Positions 1 to 6,192 of a stretch of DNA of 6,610 nt are shown here, piece after piece. Source of the stretch: JAYEJW01 sp034716535 (lineage in GTDB: Bacteria; Pseudomonadota; Gammaproteobacteria; Chromatiales; Chromatiaceae); NCBI GenBank assembly GCA_034716535.1, contig JAYEJW010000556.1, forward strand, positions 1 to 6,610, given 5' to 3'. A model generated the notes under the pieces. It had not been told where the DNA came from, searched no databases, and saw only the letters and a program-made list of their open reading frames with translations. The position numbers and the translations under genes were made by a program. Position 1 is the stretch's first letter, and every line of letters starts with the position of its first letter.

Positions 1-486
1 CGTGCCGCCATCGTCCTGGGTGAGTTCGGGGAGGTACTGGGTATCGTGACGATGAAGGACGTGCTCACCTTCTTCTTCGGCGAGATCACCGGCAAGATGA
101 GAGGGAGCGAAGATTACGAGCAGGACAAAAGCGGTTACCAGGTCCCCGGCGACATGCGGCTCCTGGACTTCTACAACCTCACCAACATCGACATCGACGA
201 CCCCGTCATGACGACCATCGGAGGCGTCGTTTTCCGGCTCTTCGGCCGTCTGCCCCAGGTAGGCGAGACAGTCGCTCACGAAGGATACAACTTCACCGTG
301 CTTGAAGTCGGCGGGCTTCGCATCAGCCGCCTGAGGGTCAGCGAATCCGAGGTCGCAGAGCAGGAGCAGTCCCAGGAGCAGGAAACCGAACCTGAATCCG
401 GAAGGGCCGAGGAAACCGTGGAGGCCGAGCGACCGGCATCATCCGACGAGGATCCGAACGCGTTGAACGAACGGCGGGAGCAGTGA
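1..486 (+). CDS. CorC/HlyC-type (CNNM family) transporter, C-terminal part, 5' end outside window
   Basis: This is the C-terminal 161 residues of a CorC/HlyC family membrane protein; the reading frame is open from base 1, so the gene starts upstream. Residues 1-30 are the end of a second CBS domain (E-F-G-E-V-L-G-I-V-T-M-K-D-V), the nucleotide-binding regulatory module of the family. Residues about 35-115 match the CorC-associated C-terminal domain, with the typical G-D-M-R-L-L-D-F-Y, T-I-G-G-V-V-F and G-Y-N-F-T-V-L-E-V segments. The last 45 or so residues form a hydrophilic, Glu-rich tail that the neighbouring paralogue lacks. Family members are inner-membrane proteins linked to Mg2+/Co2+ transport or resistance; that role is known for the family and inferred here. 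The stop codon lies one base before the next gene, which belongs to the same family, so the two are almost surely one transcription unit. Confidence 0.9.
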   Translation, partial: RAAIVLGEFGEVLGIVTMKDVLTFFFGEITGKMRGSEDYEQDKSGYQVPGDMRLLDFYNLTNIDIDDPVMTTIGGVVFRLFGRLPQVGETVAHEGYNFTVLEVGGLRISRLRVSESEVAEQEQSQEQETEPESGRAEETVEAERPASSDEDPNALNERREQ

Positions 487-487
487 C

Positions 488-1747
488 ATGGAATGGTTGG
501 TCGAGATCATCGTGATCCTGCTCTTCCTCGTGCTGAAGGGCTTCTTCTCGGGCTCGGAGATCGCGATCGTGAACTCCGACAAGCTGAAGCTGCGCCACAA
601 GGCGAAACAGGGGGACAAGGGCGCCGCCCTGTTGCTTAAGATGTTCCGCACGCCGGACGTGATACTGGGCACCACCTTGGTGGGCACCAACCTGGCCACC
701 GTGACCATATCGACCCTGGGTGCCCTGATCTGCATCCACCTGTTCGGCGAGTCGGGAGACTTTATCTCCGTATTGCTCCTGACCCCGGTTCTGCTGATCT
801 TCGGCGAGATCGTACCCAAAAGCATCTTCCAGCAAAAGGCAGACACCATCGTCGGGACCATCATCCGTGGGCTGCGCTTTTTCTCCTACCTCTTCTACCC
901 CCTCATCTTCGTCTTCAGCCGCGTGGCCCGATTCGCCACGCGTCTCGTCGGCGGAACCTCGTCCCGGCAGAACCTGTTCATCACCCGCGAAGAACTGCGT
1001 GTACTCCTGGACATCACCGAGCCATCCGCCGGCATGGCCACCGTGGACCGCAAGAGCATCCGCCGCATCATTCGGTTCGGAGACACCACCGTGGGACAGG
1101 CCATGATCCCGCTGGCGGACGTGATCGGGATCAGCGAGACGCGAAAAATCGGCGATGCCGTTCGCCTCGTGCACAAGCACGGGTACAACCGGCTGCCCCT
1201 GTACCGGGGCAACATTACCAATGTCAAGGGCGTGCTCACCCTGACTACCTGGAACCTGCTGGACGAGACCATCGGAACGCAGTCCATGGCGAACTACATC
1301 AGTCCCCCGCTCTTCCTCTCACCCAAGCAGACCATCGACCAGACATTGCCTCTGCTCCAGGCCAGGGAGGATCACATGGGCATCGTCGTGGACGAGTTTG
1401 GCTCGGCCATCGGCATACTCACGATGGAAGACGTGTTCGAAGAGGTCGTCGGGGACATCGACGTCGGCTACGACTTCGACGAATACCAGCCGAAGCGGCA
1501 ATACGTCATCGAGCAGGAAAGCGAGTCAACGTTCGTGATGAGCGGCCGTGCGCCGATCTCCGAGATCAACGATATTCTGCACATCAAGCTGCCCGTCACC
1601 GAGGCACACACGATCGGTGGCCTCGTGATCGCACGGCTACGCCGCATCGCCGAGACCGGGGACTCCATCGAGGAGGAACATTTCCGTTTCACCGTGTTGG
1701 AGGCGGATCCCCGTACCGTGATCAAAGTGCGGGCGGAGCGTTTGTAG
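488..1747 (+). CDS. CorC/HlyC-type (CNNM family) cation transporter with CBS pair, complete
   Basis: A 419-residue inner-membrane protein of the CNNM/CorC family, the usual length. The DUF21/CNNM membrane domain covers residues 1-150, with hydrophobic segments near 5-25, 62-86, 92-113 and 129-148. It carries the family's conserved F-S-G-S-E (20-24), G-T-N (66-68) and G-E-I-V-P-K (106-111) motifs, which line the ion site in solved CorC/CNNM structures. A CBS pair follows (about 206-260 and 270-328, the latter with V-D-E-F-G-S-A-I-G-I-L-T-M-E-D-V), where nucleotide normally binds. The CorC-associated domain is at about 345-417. The ATG at 488 has GGGAG at 476-480, seven bases upstream. Known members export or exchange Mg2+ with Na+ or affect Co2+ resistance; the ion here is not shown by sequence. 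The gene follows a partial paralogue after one base, so both products may form a heterodimer or act in sequence. Confidence 0.95.
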   Translation: MEWLVEIIVILLFLVLKGFFSGSEIAIVNSDKLKLRHKAKQGDKGAALLLKMFRTPDVILGTTLVGTNLATVTISTLGALICIHLFGESGDFISVLLLTPVLLIFGEIVPKSIFQQKADTIVGTIIRGLRFFSYLFYPLIFVFSRVARFATRLVGGTSSRQNLFITREELRVLLDITEPSAGMATVDRKSIRRIIRFGDTTVGQAMIPLADVIGISETRKIGDAVRLVHKHGYNRLPLYRGNITNVKGVLTLTTWNLLDETIGTQSMANYISPPLFLSPKQTIDQTLPLLQAREDHMGIVVDEFGSAIGILTMEDVFEEVVGDIDVGYDFDEYQPKRQYVIEQESESTFVMSGRAPISEINDILHIKLPVTEAHTIGGLVIARLRRIAETGDSIEEEHFRFTVLEADPRTVIKVRAERL

Positions 1748-1875
1748 ACAGGCAAAGATCAGGCAGGCTTCGCGCCCTGGAGCCAGCGTGGCGACAAGCG
1801 CAGGAACCAGGCGATTCTGACTCAAATAGCGGGGCGGTGCGGAAACGAACGCCCAATCCGGCTCAAGGGGGACCC
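1748..1875. other. Intergenic gap between transporter pair and sensor gene
   Basis: About 128 bases with no gene. I see no convincing terminator hairpin with a T-run and no good -35/-10 pair. The end of the gap holds an AGGGGG run (1866-1871) four bases before the GTG at 1876, which I take as the ribosome binding site of the sensor gene. An in-frame GTG at 1837 could extend that gene into the gap. Confidence 0.5.
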
Positions 1876-3549
1876 GTGGGTAATCTATCCAGCAAGCTGC
1901 GTATCGGCGAAAAGATCGGGCTCAGCACCGCCTTGGTGGGCCTGTTGTTTCTCGCGGTCATCTGGCACTACCACCAAAGCCTTCAGACCGTGCTCCGCGA
2001 TTATGAGCGGCTGAACGACGTGTTCGGCGCCAGGGAGATCTACGCCTTCGAGATCGAGAGTGCCCTTTCCGCGGCGCGGCGTGCGGAGAAGAACTTCCTC
2101 ATCGAGCGGGACGAAGCGCTCGCCGCCGAGGTCGACACCCAGATCGGGCTGCTGCTCGGCAAGACCCGGCAGCTCTCGGAGATCGACCAGGACTCCCGGC
2201 TCACAGCCAGCGAGATCGAGACCCTGATCGATGTGTATCAACAACGGTTTCACGCCATCGCCGACGCCTGGCGCGTGAAGGGTCTGGACCACAACTCCGG
2301 ACTTCAGGGCACTTTTCGGGAACGGGTCCACGAGCTCGAAGACCGGGCGGGTAACTTCAATGCCGACCGGCTCTACCTCCAACTCCTTCAGATCCGTCGG
2401 GGTGAGAAGGACCTGGGCTTGCGGCGGGAGGCCCAGTACGAAGAACAGGTCGTGCGCCTGATCGAAGGATTCCGCGACCTGGTTCGTGAGTCCGCGCTGG
2501 AAGCGGGCGTGCGGGAGCGGCTGATGGCCGAGATCGCGGTCTACGAAAAGACGTTCGAGTCCTACGCCGACAGGGTCCTGGCCAACGAGGACATCGCCGG
2601 AGGGAAGGGGCCTTTTCGGCAGGCGGCCCACCGCATCGAGGAGATCCTTAGCGCCCATTACGTTCCCGAGCTTGAGACCAACATCCTGCAGCTGAGGCGC
2701 CGGGAGAAGGACTACCTGCTTCGCGGTGATGACGCGTACGTGGCAATGGCCCGGCAGATCGCCCAGATCATCCGCGACCAAGTCAGCATTTCCAGTGTCT
2801 CCGACGAGAACAAGCGACTGCTCGTGGGGCTGCTGGACGCATACGAGACCAACTTTCTCGCCCTTGTCGAGCAGAACACCGCCATCGTCACCCTGGAGGA
2901 AGAGATGACGGAAGCGGCCAACCGCATCACCCCATTGGTCAGGCACAATGTCGATCAGGCGAGCCACCTGACGGACGTCATGGAGAAGAAGATCGCCGAA
3001 TCGTCCGAGGAGAGCGAGCGGCTGAACCTGCTGATCGTCATCTGCGCCGGTGCACTCGGCACCTTCCTCGCCACGATCATCACCCTGCGCATCGTTCGTC
3101 CCGTCCGGCAGATGGTTGGGCTACTCGACCGCCTGACCCACGAGAACCCCACGGAGCGTATTCCAACGGTCCCCGGGGCCAGGGATGAGCTCAACGCCAT
3201 GGCAGAATCCGTGAACACCATGGCGGACCACAAGGCGGCCTTCGTCCACTGGTGGAAGGCGTCCATGCAAGAGGCCATCGCTCTGCGGGATCTGCATGCA
3301 ACAGGAACAGACATGGAAAGGCAGGAAATTGCGGATGAGCTCCGGGCCGCCGCCATTTCCAAGGTACAGCAGCTGAACGCGATTCGTGGTCAGCTACTCA
3401 GGCAGGCCGACCGCATCCTCGACGTGGCCAGACGGATCAAGTCCGGCCGACACGGCGCCGCGATGAGAAAGGAGACGGAAACCCTGGAACATTCCACTCA
3501 CGGCATATCCACCCTGCTGGACGTCGTGGAGCAAGAGGAGCCCCGCTGA
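1876..3549 (+). CDS. Membrane sensor protein with HBM-like periplasmic domain and HAMP, no recognisable output domain
   Basis: Predicted inner-membrane receptor of about 557 residues. Residues 1-14 are a short cytoplasmic start (K-L-R-I-G-E-K-I-G-L, typical of chemoreceptors), followed by membrane segment 1 (15-32). A long helical periplasmic part spans about 33-382, and membrane segment 2 spans about 383-406. A HAMP domain (about 405-457, R-I-V-R-P-V-R at its start and D-E-L-N-A-M-A near its end) precedes a cytoplasmic helical tail of about 100 residues. The periplasmic part contains the motif R-R-x-E-K-[DN] three times (68-73, 174-179, 275-280), a hallmark of helical bimodular (HBM) sensor domains, which bind small organic acids or amines in known receptors such as McpS. 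No methyl-accepting signalling hairpin, histidine kinase, GGDEF or EAL domain follows. I prefer the GTG at 1876 because AGGGGG precedes it and the product then begins like a chemoreceptor; the GTG at 1837 would add 13 residues of proline- and arginine-rich sequence. It may signal through a partner protein, but no partner is visible in this window. Confidence 0.85.
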   Translation: MGNLSSKLRIGEKIGLSTALVGLLFLAVIWHYHQSLQTVLRDYERLNDVFGAREIYAFEIESALSAARRAEKNFLIERDEALAAEVDTQIGLLLGKTRQLSEIDQDSRLTASEIETLIDVYQQRFHAIADAWRVKGLDHNSGLQGTFRERVHELEDRAGNFNADRLYLQLLQIRRGEKDLGLRREAQYEEQVVRLIEGFRDLVRESALEAGVRERLMAEIAVYEKTFESYADRVLANEDIAGGKGPFRQAAHRIEEILSAHYVPELETNILQLRRREKDYLLRGDDAYVAMARQIAQIIRDQVSISSVSDENKRLLVGLLDAYETNFLALVEQNTAIVTLEEEMTEAANRITPLVRHNVDQASHLTDVMEKKIAESSEESERLNLLIVICAGALGTFLATIITLRIVRPVRQMVGLLDRLTHENPTERIPTVPGARDELNAMAESVNTMADHKAAFVHWWKASMQEAIALRDLHATGTDMERQEIADELRAAAISKVQQLNAIRGQLLRQADRILDVARRIKSGRHGAAMRKETETLEHSTHGISTLLDVVEQEEPR

Positions 3550-3558
3550 TCGGGGCTC
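3538..3558 (+). terminator. Perfect hairpin across the sensor stop codon, possible terminator
   Basis: GAGCCCCG (3538-3545) and CGGGGCTC (3551-3558) are perfect reverse complements around the five-base loop CTGAT, which holds the TGA stop. The stem is very GC-rich. No T-run follows on the + strand, so intrinsic termination is not certain; it could also protect the mRNA 3' end. It lies between convergent genes, where a terminator is expected. Confidence 0.55.
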
Positions 3559-3587
3559 GGGACGGCAGAACGCCGCATCTGTCTTCA

Positions 3588-3609
3588 GCGCCCGTACACC
3601 GAAGGGCGC
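3588..3609. terminator. Weak GC-rich hairpin between convergent genes
   Basis: GCGCCC (3588-3593) pairs with GGGCGC (3604-3609) around a ten-base loop, just beyond the 3' end of the leftward operon. There is no T-run on either side. It may help end transcription from either direction, but a 6-bp stem in GC-rich DNA can arise by chance. Confidence 0.25.
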
Positions 3610-3612
3610 CGG

Positions 3613-3891
3613 TCATCCCCCCCGGCGCGTACAGACTTCCTTGATCTCGTCGAGCAATGCGCGATAGGCACGGATCAGCTTGCGCCCGCTCTTCCTATGC
3701 TTGACCGTGATCGAATCGAACCGCTTTTCGAAGTCCTCCGCCTTCTTCTTGTGCTGCCCACCGCTGCACTTTGCCAGCTTCGCAAGCTTTCTCTTGTGCA
3801 ACGCCCTGATGAGCTGGACGTCCTTCTTGGCGAAGTAGACGTCCTCTTCGGCCAACCCTTTCAGCCGGAGTTTTTCGGCGAAGTCACCCAT
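3613..3891 (-). CDS. Small, very basic conserved-looking protein of unknown function
   Basis: A 92-residue protein with no membrane segment or signal peptide. It is predicted to be almost wholly helical and is rich in lysine and arginine, with clusters H-K-R-K-L-A-K-L-A-K (about residues 32-41), H-K-K-K (47-50) and H-R-K-S-G-R-K (65-71). The N-terminal segment (F-A-E-K-L-R-L-K-G-L-A-E-E-D-V-Y-F-A-K-K-D) is acidic and basic by turns. It reminds me of short uncharacterised proteobacterial proteins, but I cannot name a family. Two cysteines (42 and 87) are too few for a zinc finger. The charge would suit binding to nucleic acid or an anionic polymer; this is inference only. It lies 72 bases downstream of the barrel-fold gene on the same strand and is probably the last gene of that operon. 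The ATG at 3891 has only a weak upstream GGTGCTGAG as ribosome site. Confidence 0.7.
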   Translation of the reverse strand: MGDFAEKLRLKGLAEEDVYFAKKDVQLIRALHKRKLAKLAKCSGGQHKKKAEDFEKRFDSITVKHRKSGRKLIRAYRALLDEIKEVCTRRGG

Positions 3892-3963
3892 CGTCTCAGC
3901 ACCGATCTGGGGTATTACACCTGGCGATCTTGGGACCTTTACGATTCAGGTGGCCTTCCCGTC

Positions 3964-4956
3964 TTATCGTGCGATCGAATCTTTCGTCCCGATCCGTTTA
4001 CCCGGAATCGAACGGGCGCTGAGCCAAAGCGCTGTCTGCAGCCCGGCGCGCAGCAGATAAACAAGAACCAGCCAATGTCTCGGGGGCTGCGCCGGCTGCT
4101 CCCAGTCGAACCCCTTCAACCGCTCCAAGTGCCCCTGCCGAACACAGCCCTCCAGGCTGAAGATGTGGATGTCGCGGCACCAGCGCCCGGCAAGCCGAAG
4201 GTCCCGGGCCAGCTCCGCCCAGTCCAGCGGCGGAAGATGCCCTGCACCGTTCATATCCACCCCGCCCCCTGTAATCCCGACACCCACCGTATCGGCGTCT
4301 CGGGCGTAACGCCATAGGAACGCCTGTCCGTATGGGCGGAAGAAGCTGGTATAGAGCATCAACACACGCCGGTCCGCCGGAACATCCGTTATTCCCAGAA
4401 TGCGGCGCAACAAGGTCGAGCCGGCGCGAAGCTCGTTAACTATGAATGGGAGCTCGTAGCTCTCCACCAGGAACCCGTCTCCCCGCATTTCGGCTATCAG
4501 GTCGAAATACCGTCGGCGGGCCTCCTGCAGCTGCTTCTTCCCGTAGCGGCGCTTGAACAGCATCGGCAACAGGCGCCAGTGGTTGTCCAACAGCTGCTGA
4601 AACTCCCCGATATCCGGCTCGATATCCACGCCGAGACCGGCCCATTCGAGCTCCTGTGCGGCGGACCAGCTACGAAATTCCCGATAACGTGCCTGCGCCT
4701 GCGAAGCGTTACGGATGTTGTACCAGTAGCCCTGGTCCCGCGGCAGCAGTTGCCAGGCGATCACCGGGATACCGGCCCGGTTCAGGCGGCGCACCACGCC
4801 AGCACGCTGGTCGCCGAAGTCCAGTATGCCGAGACTGACACCGGCTTGCAGATCGAGGAGACGGGAGATTACGGCAGGATCGGAAAACAGGGATTCGAGC
4901 TCCTGCCCGTCCAGCTCGCAGAAGAAGCTCAGGGCGACCGGTTCGTTCGGTTCCAC
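3964..4956 (-). CDS. Predicted barrel-fold protein, glycosidase-like, unknown family
   Basis: About 330 residues from a GTG at 4956. The strand-helix pattern looks like a TIM barrel: V-A-L-S-F-F-C-E-L near the start, then V-S-L-G-I-L-D-F-G (about 40-48), I-P-V-I-A-W-Q-L-L-P (63-72), G-L-G-V-D-I-E-P-D (107-115), G-F-L-V-E-S-Y-E-L-P, R-V-L-M-L-Y-T-S-F and I-H-I-F-S-L-E-G-C-V. Acidic residues sit at the ends of several of these strands, most clearly D111-x-E113, as in glycoside hydrolases and other sugar-active barrels. I do not recognise the exact family, and the enzymatic role is inference. A hydrophobic stretch near the C-terminus (H-W-L-V-L-V-Y-L-L-R-A-G-L) may be an amphipathic or membrane-contact helix. 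No signal peptide is seen. The only other in-frame start is the ATG at 5091; it lacks a ribosome site and would overlap the glycosyltransferase by 80 bases with glycine- and serine-rich sequence, so I reject it. The gene follows the glycosyltransferase by 55 bases. Confidence 0.75.
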   Translation of the reverse strand: MEPNEPVALSFFCELDGQELESLFSDPAVISRLLDLQAGVSLGILDFGDQRAGVVRRLNRAGIPVIAWQLLPRDQGYWYNIRNASQAQARYREFRSWSAAQELEWAGLGVDIEPDIGEFQQLLDNHWRLLPMLFKRRYGKKQLQEARRRYFDLIAEMRGDGFLVESYELPFIVNELRAGSTLLRRILGITDVPADRRVLMLYTSFFRPYGQAFLWRYARDADTVGVGITGGGVDMNGAGHLPPLDWAELARDLRLAGRWCRDIHIFSLEGCVRQGHLERLKGFDWEQPAQPPRHWLVLVYLLRAGLQTALWLSARSIPGKRIGTKDSIAR

Positions 4957-5011
4957 GCCCCTACCCGTCCGGATTCGCCGTCGCCATACCGATACGCGAC
5001 CTACCGGCGCG

Positions 5012-5839
5012 CTATTTCCGGACGTCGTACCAGAACCTGCACTCGGATTGCTGCCGGATCTTTTCGTGCGGTTTCCAGACCAGGTGTGCATTGCTGCGAG
5101 CCATTTCCAGACAGCCGAACCGTTCGAACTTTCTATCGGAAGTGACGATGCCGTGGGACCGGTGGTAACGAATGATCTTCCAGCACTTGCCCACCCGCTT
5201 ACCCGCGATCTTCAAGCGCTTGGCCAGCGAAAACTCCTCCGCGGCGAAAAGCTCCTCGTCGAACCCGCCGACTTTGTCGAACGCAGCCCGATCGCAGTAG
5301 AGGAAGGGGCCTACCGTCACGTTCTTCAACGCAAGCGGGTAGTTGACGAAAAGGCGGAAGAAAAGCCGCCCGAGCCAGCTCGAATCCGGCTCCACCCAGG
5401 CACCCCCGCCGATCACCTTTCCGCTGGATATGTACCGGTGAACCTTGTCGAGTATATCGCCCTCGATCCAGGTATCGGCATCGAGAAACACCAGACAGGC
5501 ACCGGTCGCGGCCCTGGCGCCCGCGTTCCGCGCCCCTGCGATCTGGTTCCGCGGCTCGAAGACCACGGTGACCCCCAGCTCGCGCGCGATTTCGCCCGTT
5601 CCGTCCGTGGAGTTGTTGTCGACAACGATTATCTCGACCCTGCCGCGATAGCGCTCCGCTGCGGCGAGCACCGATTTGACGGTCTCCTCAATGAAGGCGG
5701 CCTCATTGAAGGCAGGGATCACTACCGAAATGAACGTACTCTCCGCCCGATCAGCGGAATTTCCGGCAGACACTGCCGATCCTGTTCCCGTTCTCCGAGA
5801 CATCGGCTGGGCGATTCTGTCCGCCACCCAGGCAGTCAT
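5012..5839 (-). CDS. Family 2 (GT-A fold) glycosyltransferase
   Basis: A 275-residue enzyme expected to move a sugar from a nucleotide-sugar to an acceptor on the cytoplasmic side. GT2 landmarks are in order: S-V-V-I-P-A-F-N-E (38-46), I-I-V-V-D-N-N-S-T-D-G-T (70-81), A-R-N-A-G-A-R-A-A-T-G (103-113), the metal-binding L-D-A-D (119-122), and G-G-F-D-E-E-L-F-A-A-E-E-F (191-203), whose E-E pair sits where the catalytic base usually lies. No membrane segment is present, so it is soluble or loosely membrane-bound, unlike processive polysaccharide synthases. Length is normal for a simple GT2. Donor and acceptor cannot be told. Start choice is uncertain: ATG 5839 has GAGGAG only one base upstream (too close), TTG 5851 and ATG 5803 have no ribosome site, and GTG 5827 has the GAGGAG 13 bases away. 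The GT2 core begins only near residue 36, so all are possible. It is the first gene of the leftward operon. Confidence 0.92.
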   Translation of the reverse strand: MTAWVADRIAQPMSRRTGTGSAVSAGNSADRAESTFISVVIPAFNEAAFIEETVKSVLAAAERYRGRVEIIVVDNNSTDGTGEIARELGVTVVFEPRNQIAGARNAGARAATGACLVFLDADTWIEGDILDKVHRYISSGKVIGGGAWVEPDSSWLGRLFFRLFVNYPLALKNVTVGPFLYCDRAAFDKVGGFDEELFAAEEFSLAKRLKIAGKRVGKCWKIIRYHRSHGIVTSDRKFERFGCLEMARSNAHLVWKPHEKIRQQSECRFWYDVRK

Positions 5840-5882
5840 ACTCCTCACCAAAGCATATCGGAATGAATAAGATAATAACTCT

Positions 5883-5912
5883 ATTCTAATCCATTAATTA
5901 TCCGATAGCCAA
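5883..5912 (-). promoter_or_regulatory. Candidate sigma-70 promoter for the glycosyltransferase operon
   Basis: On the minus strand TTGGCT (5912-5907, four of six matches to the -35 consensus) is followed after 18 bases by TAGAAT (5888-5883, five of six matches to the -10). The site lies in the AT-rich stretch 44 bases upstream of the chosen start and points to the glycosyltransferase. AT-rich DNA gives such matches by chance; a second -10-like TATTAT lies at 5877-5872. Confidence 0.4.
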
Positions 5913-6065
5913 CTGTTTTGATAAGAAAAACATCACCGCCAGCCGTTCCACCGGGTTCTTCCTGTCTATTGGCGAGCCACAAGGGATCCGACAGACATCG
6001 CTGTTGCGACGGGATGTTCCTACATGATTCAAGCGCCCGAAACCCGGCATCCATGGTATGCTCAT

Positions 6066-6107
6066 ATTTCACCTAAATCTGGACCTATTTCAGCTAAATC
6101 TGGACCT
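6066..6107. repeat. Tandem direct repeat, two copies of a 21-base unit
   Basis: The unit reads ATTTCA, then C or G, then CTAAATCTGGACCT. Copy one is 6066-6086 and copy two 6087-6107, end to end, with a single difference at unit position 7. A degraded third start (TTTTCGGTTAA, 6110-6120, eight of eleven matches to the unit's beginning) follows. The 21-base period places the copies two helical turns apart, as in multiple protein-binding sites. It also resembles the repeated TTTCA...CTGGACC blocks near the ends of IS21-family insertion sequences, but no istA or istB gene is in the window, so a lone IS end is only a guess. Confidence 0.85.
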
Positions 6108-6192
6108 GCTTTTCGGTTAACGGCGTATCCATCCACTGCTCTGGCACCTACGGTCTCCGAGACGCCCTCACCCGCCCATCCCCAACCTGGCA

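Larger units (their letters stand above)
5852..6192. other. Divergent intergenic region with AT-rich part
   Basis: About 340 bases without a supported gene between the leftward glycosyltransferase operon and the rightward partial gene. The stretch 5851-5935 is clearly AT-rich against GC-rich neighbours and holds a candidate leftward promoter. A 21-base tandem repeat lies at 6066-6107. Short open frames here (5881-6072 minus, 6024 onward plus) have no ribosome sites and no family-like sequence, so I leave them out. No tRNA-like fold was seen. Confidence 0.6.

Noticed and set aside
1885..2967. Long minus-strand open frame opposite the sensor gene (360 codons)
   Set aside because: The sensor frame has membrane segments, RRxEK motifs and HAMP; the antisense frame has no coherent domain.
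3697..4317. Plus-strand open frame opposite the small basic and barrel-protein genes (206 codons)
   Set aside because: It spans two genes and the gap between them on the other strand, and its product has no fold-like pattern or ribosome site.
4961..4987. Eight-codon minus-strand minigene whose TAG lies four bases before the barrel-protein GTG
   Set aside because: It could couple translation, but it has no ribosome site and so short a frame is expected by chance.
4826..5866. Long plus-strand open frame opposite the glycosyltransferase (346 codons)
   Set aside because: It is antisense to a clear GT2 enzyme. Its translation is rich in Arg and Pro with no motif, as expected from high third-position GC.
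5881..6072. Minus-strand open frame of 63 codons in the intergenic region
   Set aside because: GTG start without a ribosome site, inside AT-rich DNA, covering the candidate promoter; no family-like sequence.
5882..6120. CRISPR array or complete insertion sequence in the intergenic region
   Set aside because: Only two adjacent repeats with no spacers, no cas gene, no transposase and no matching inverted copy in the window.
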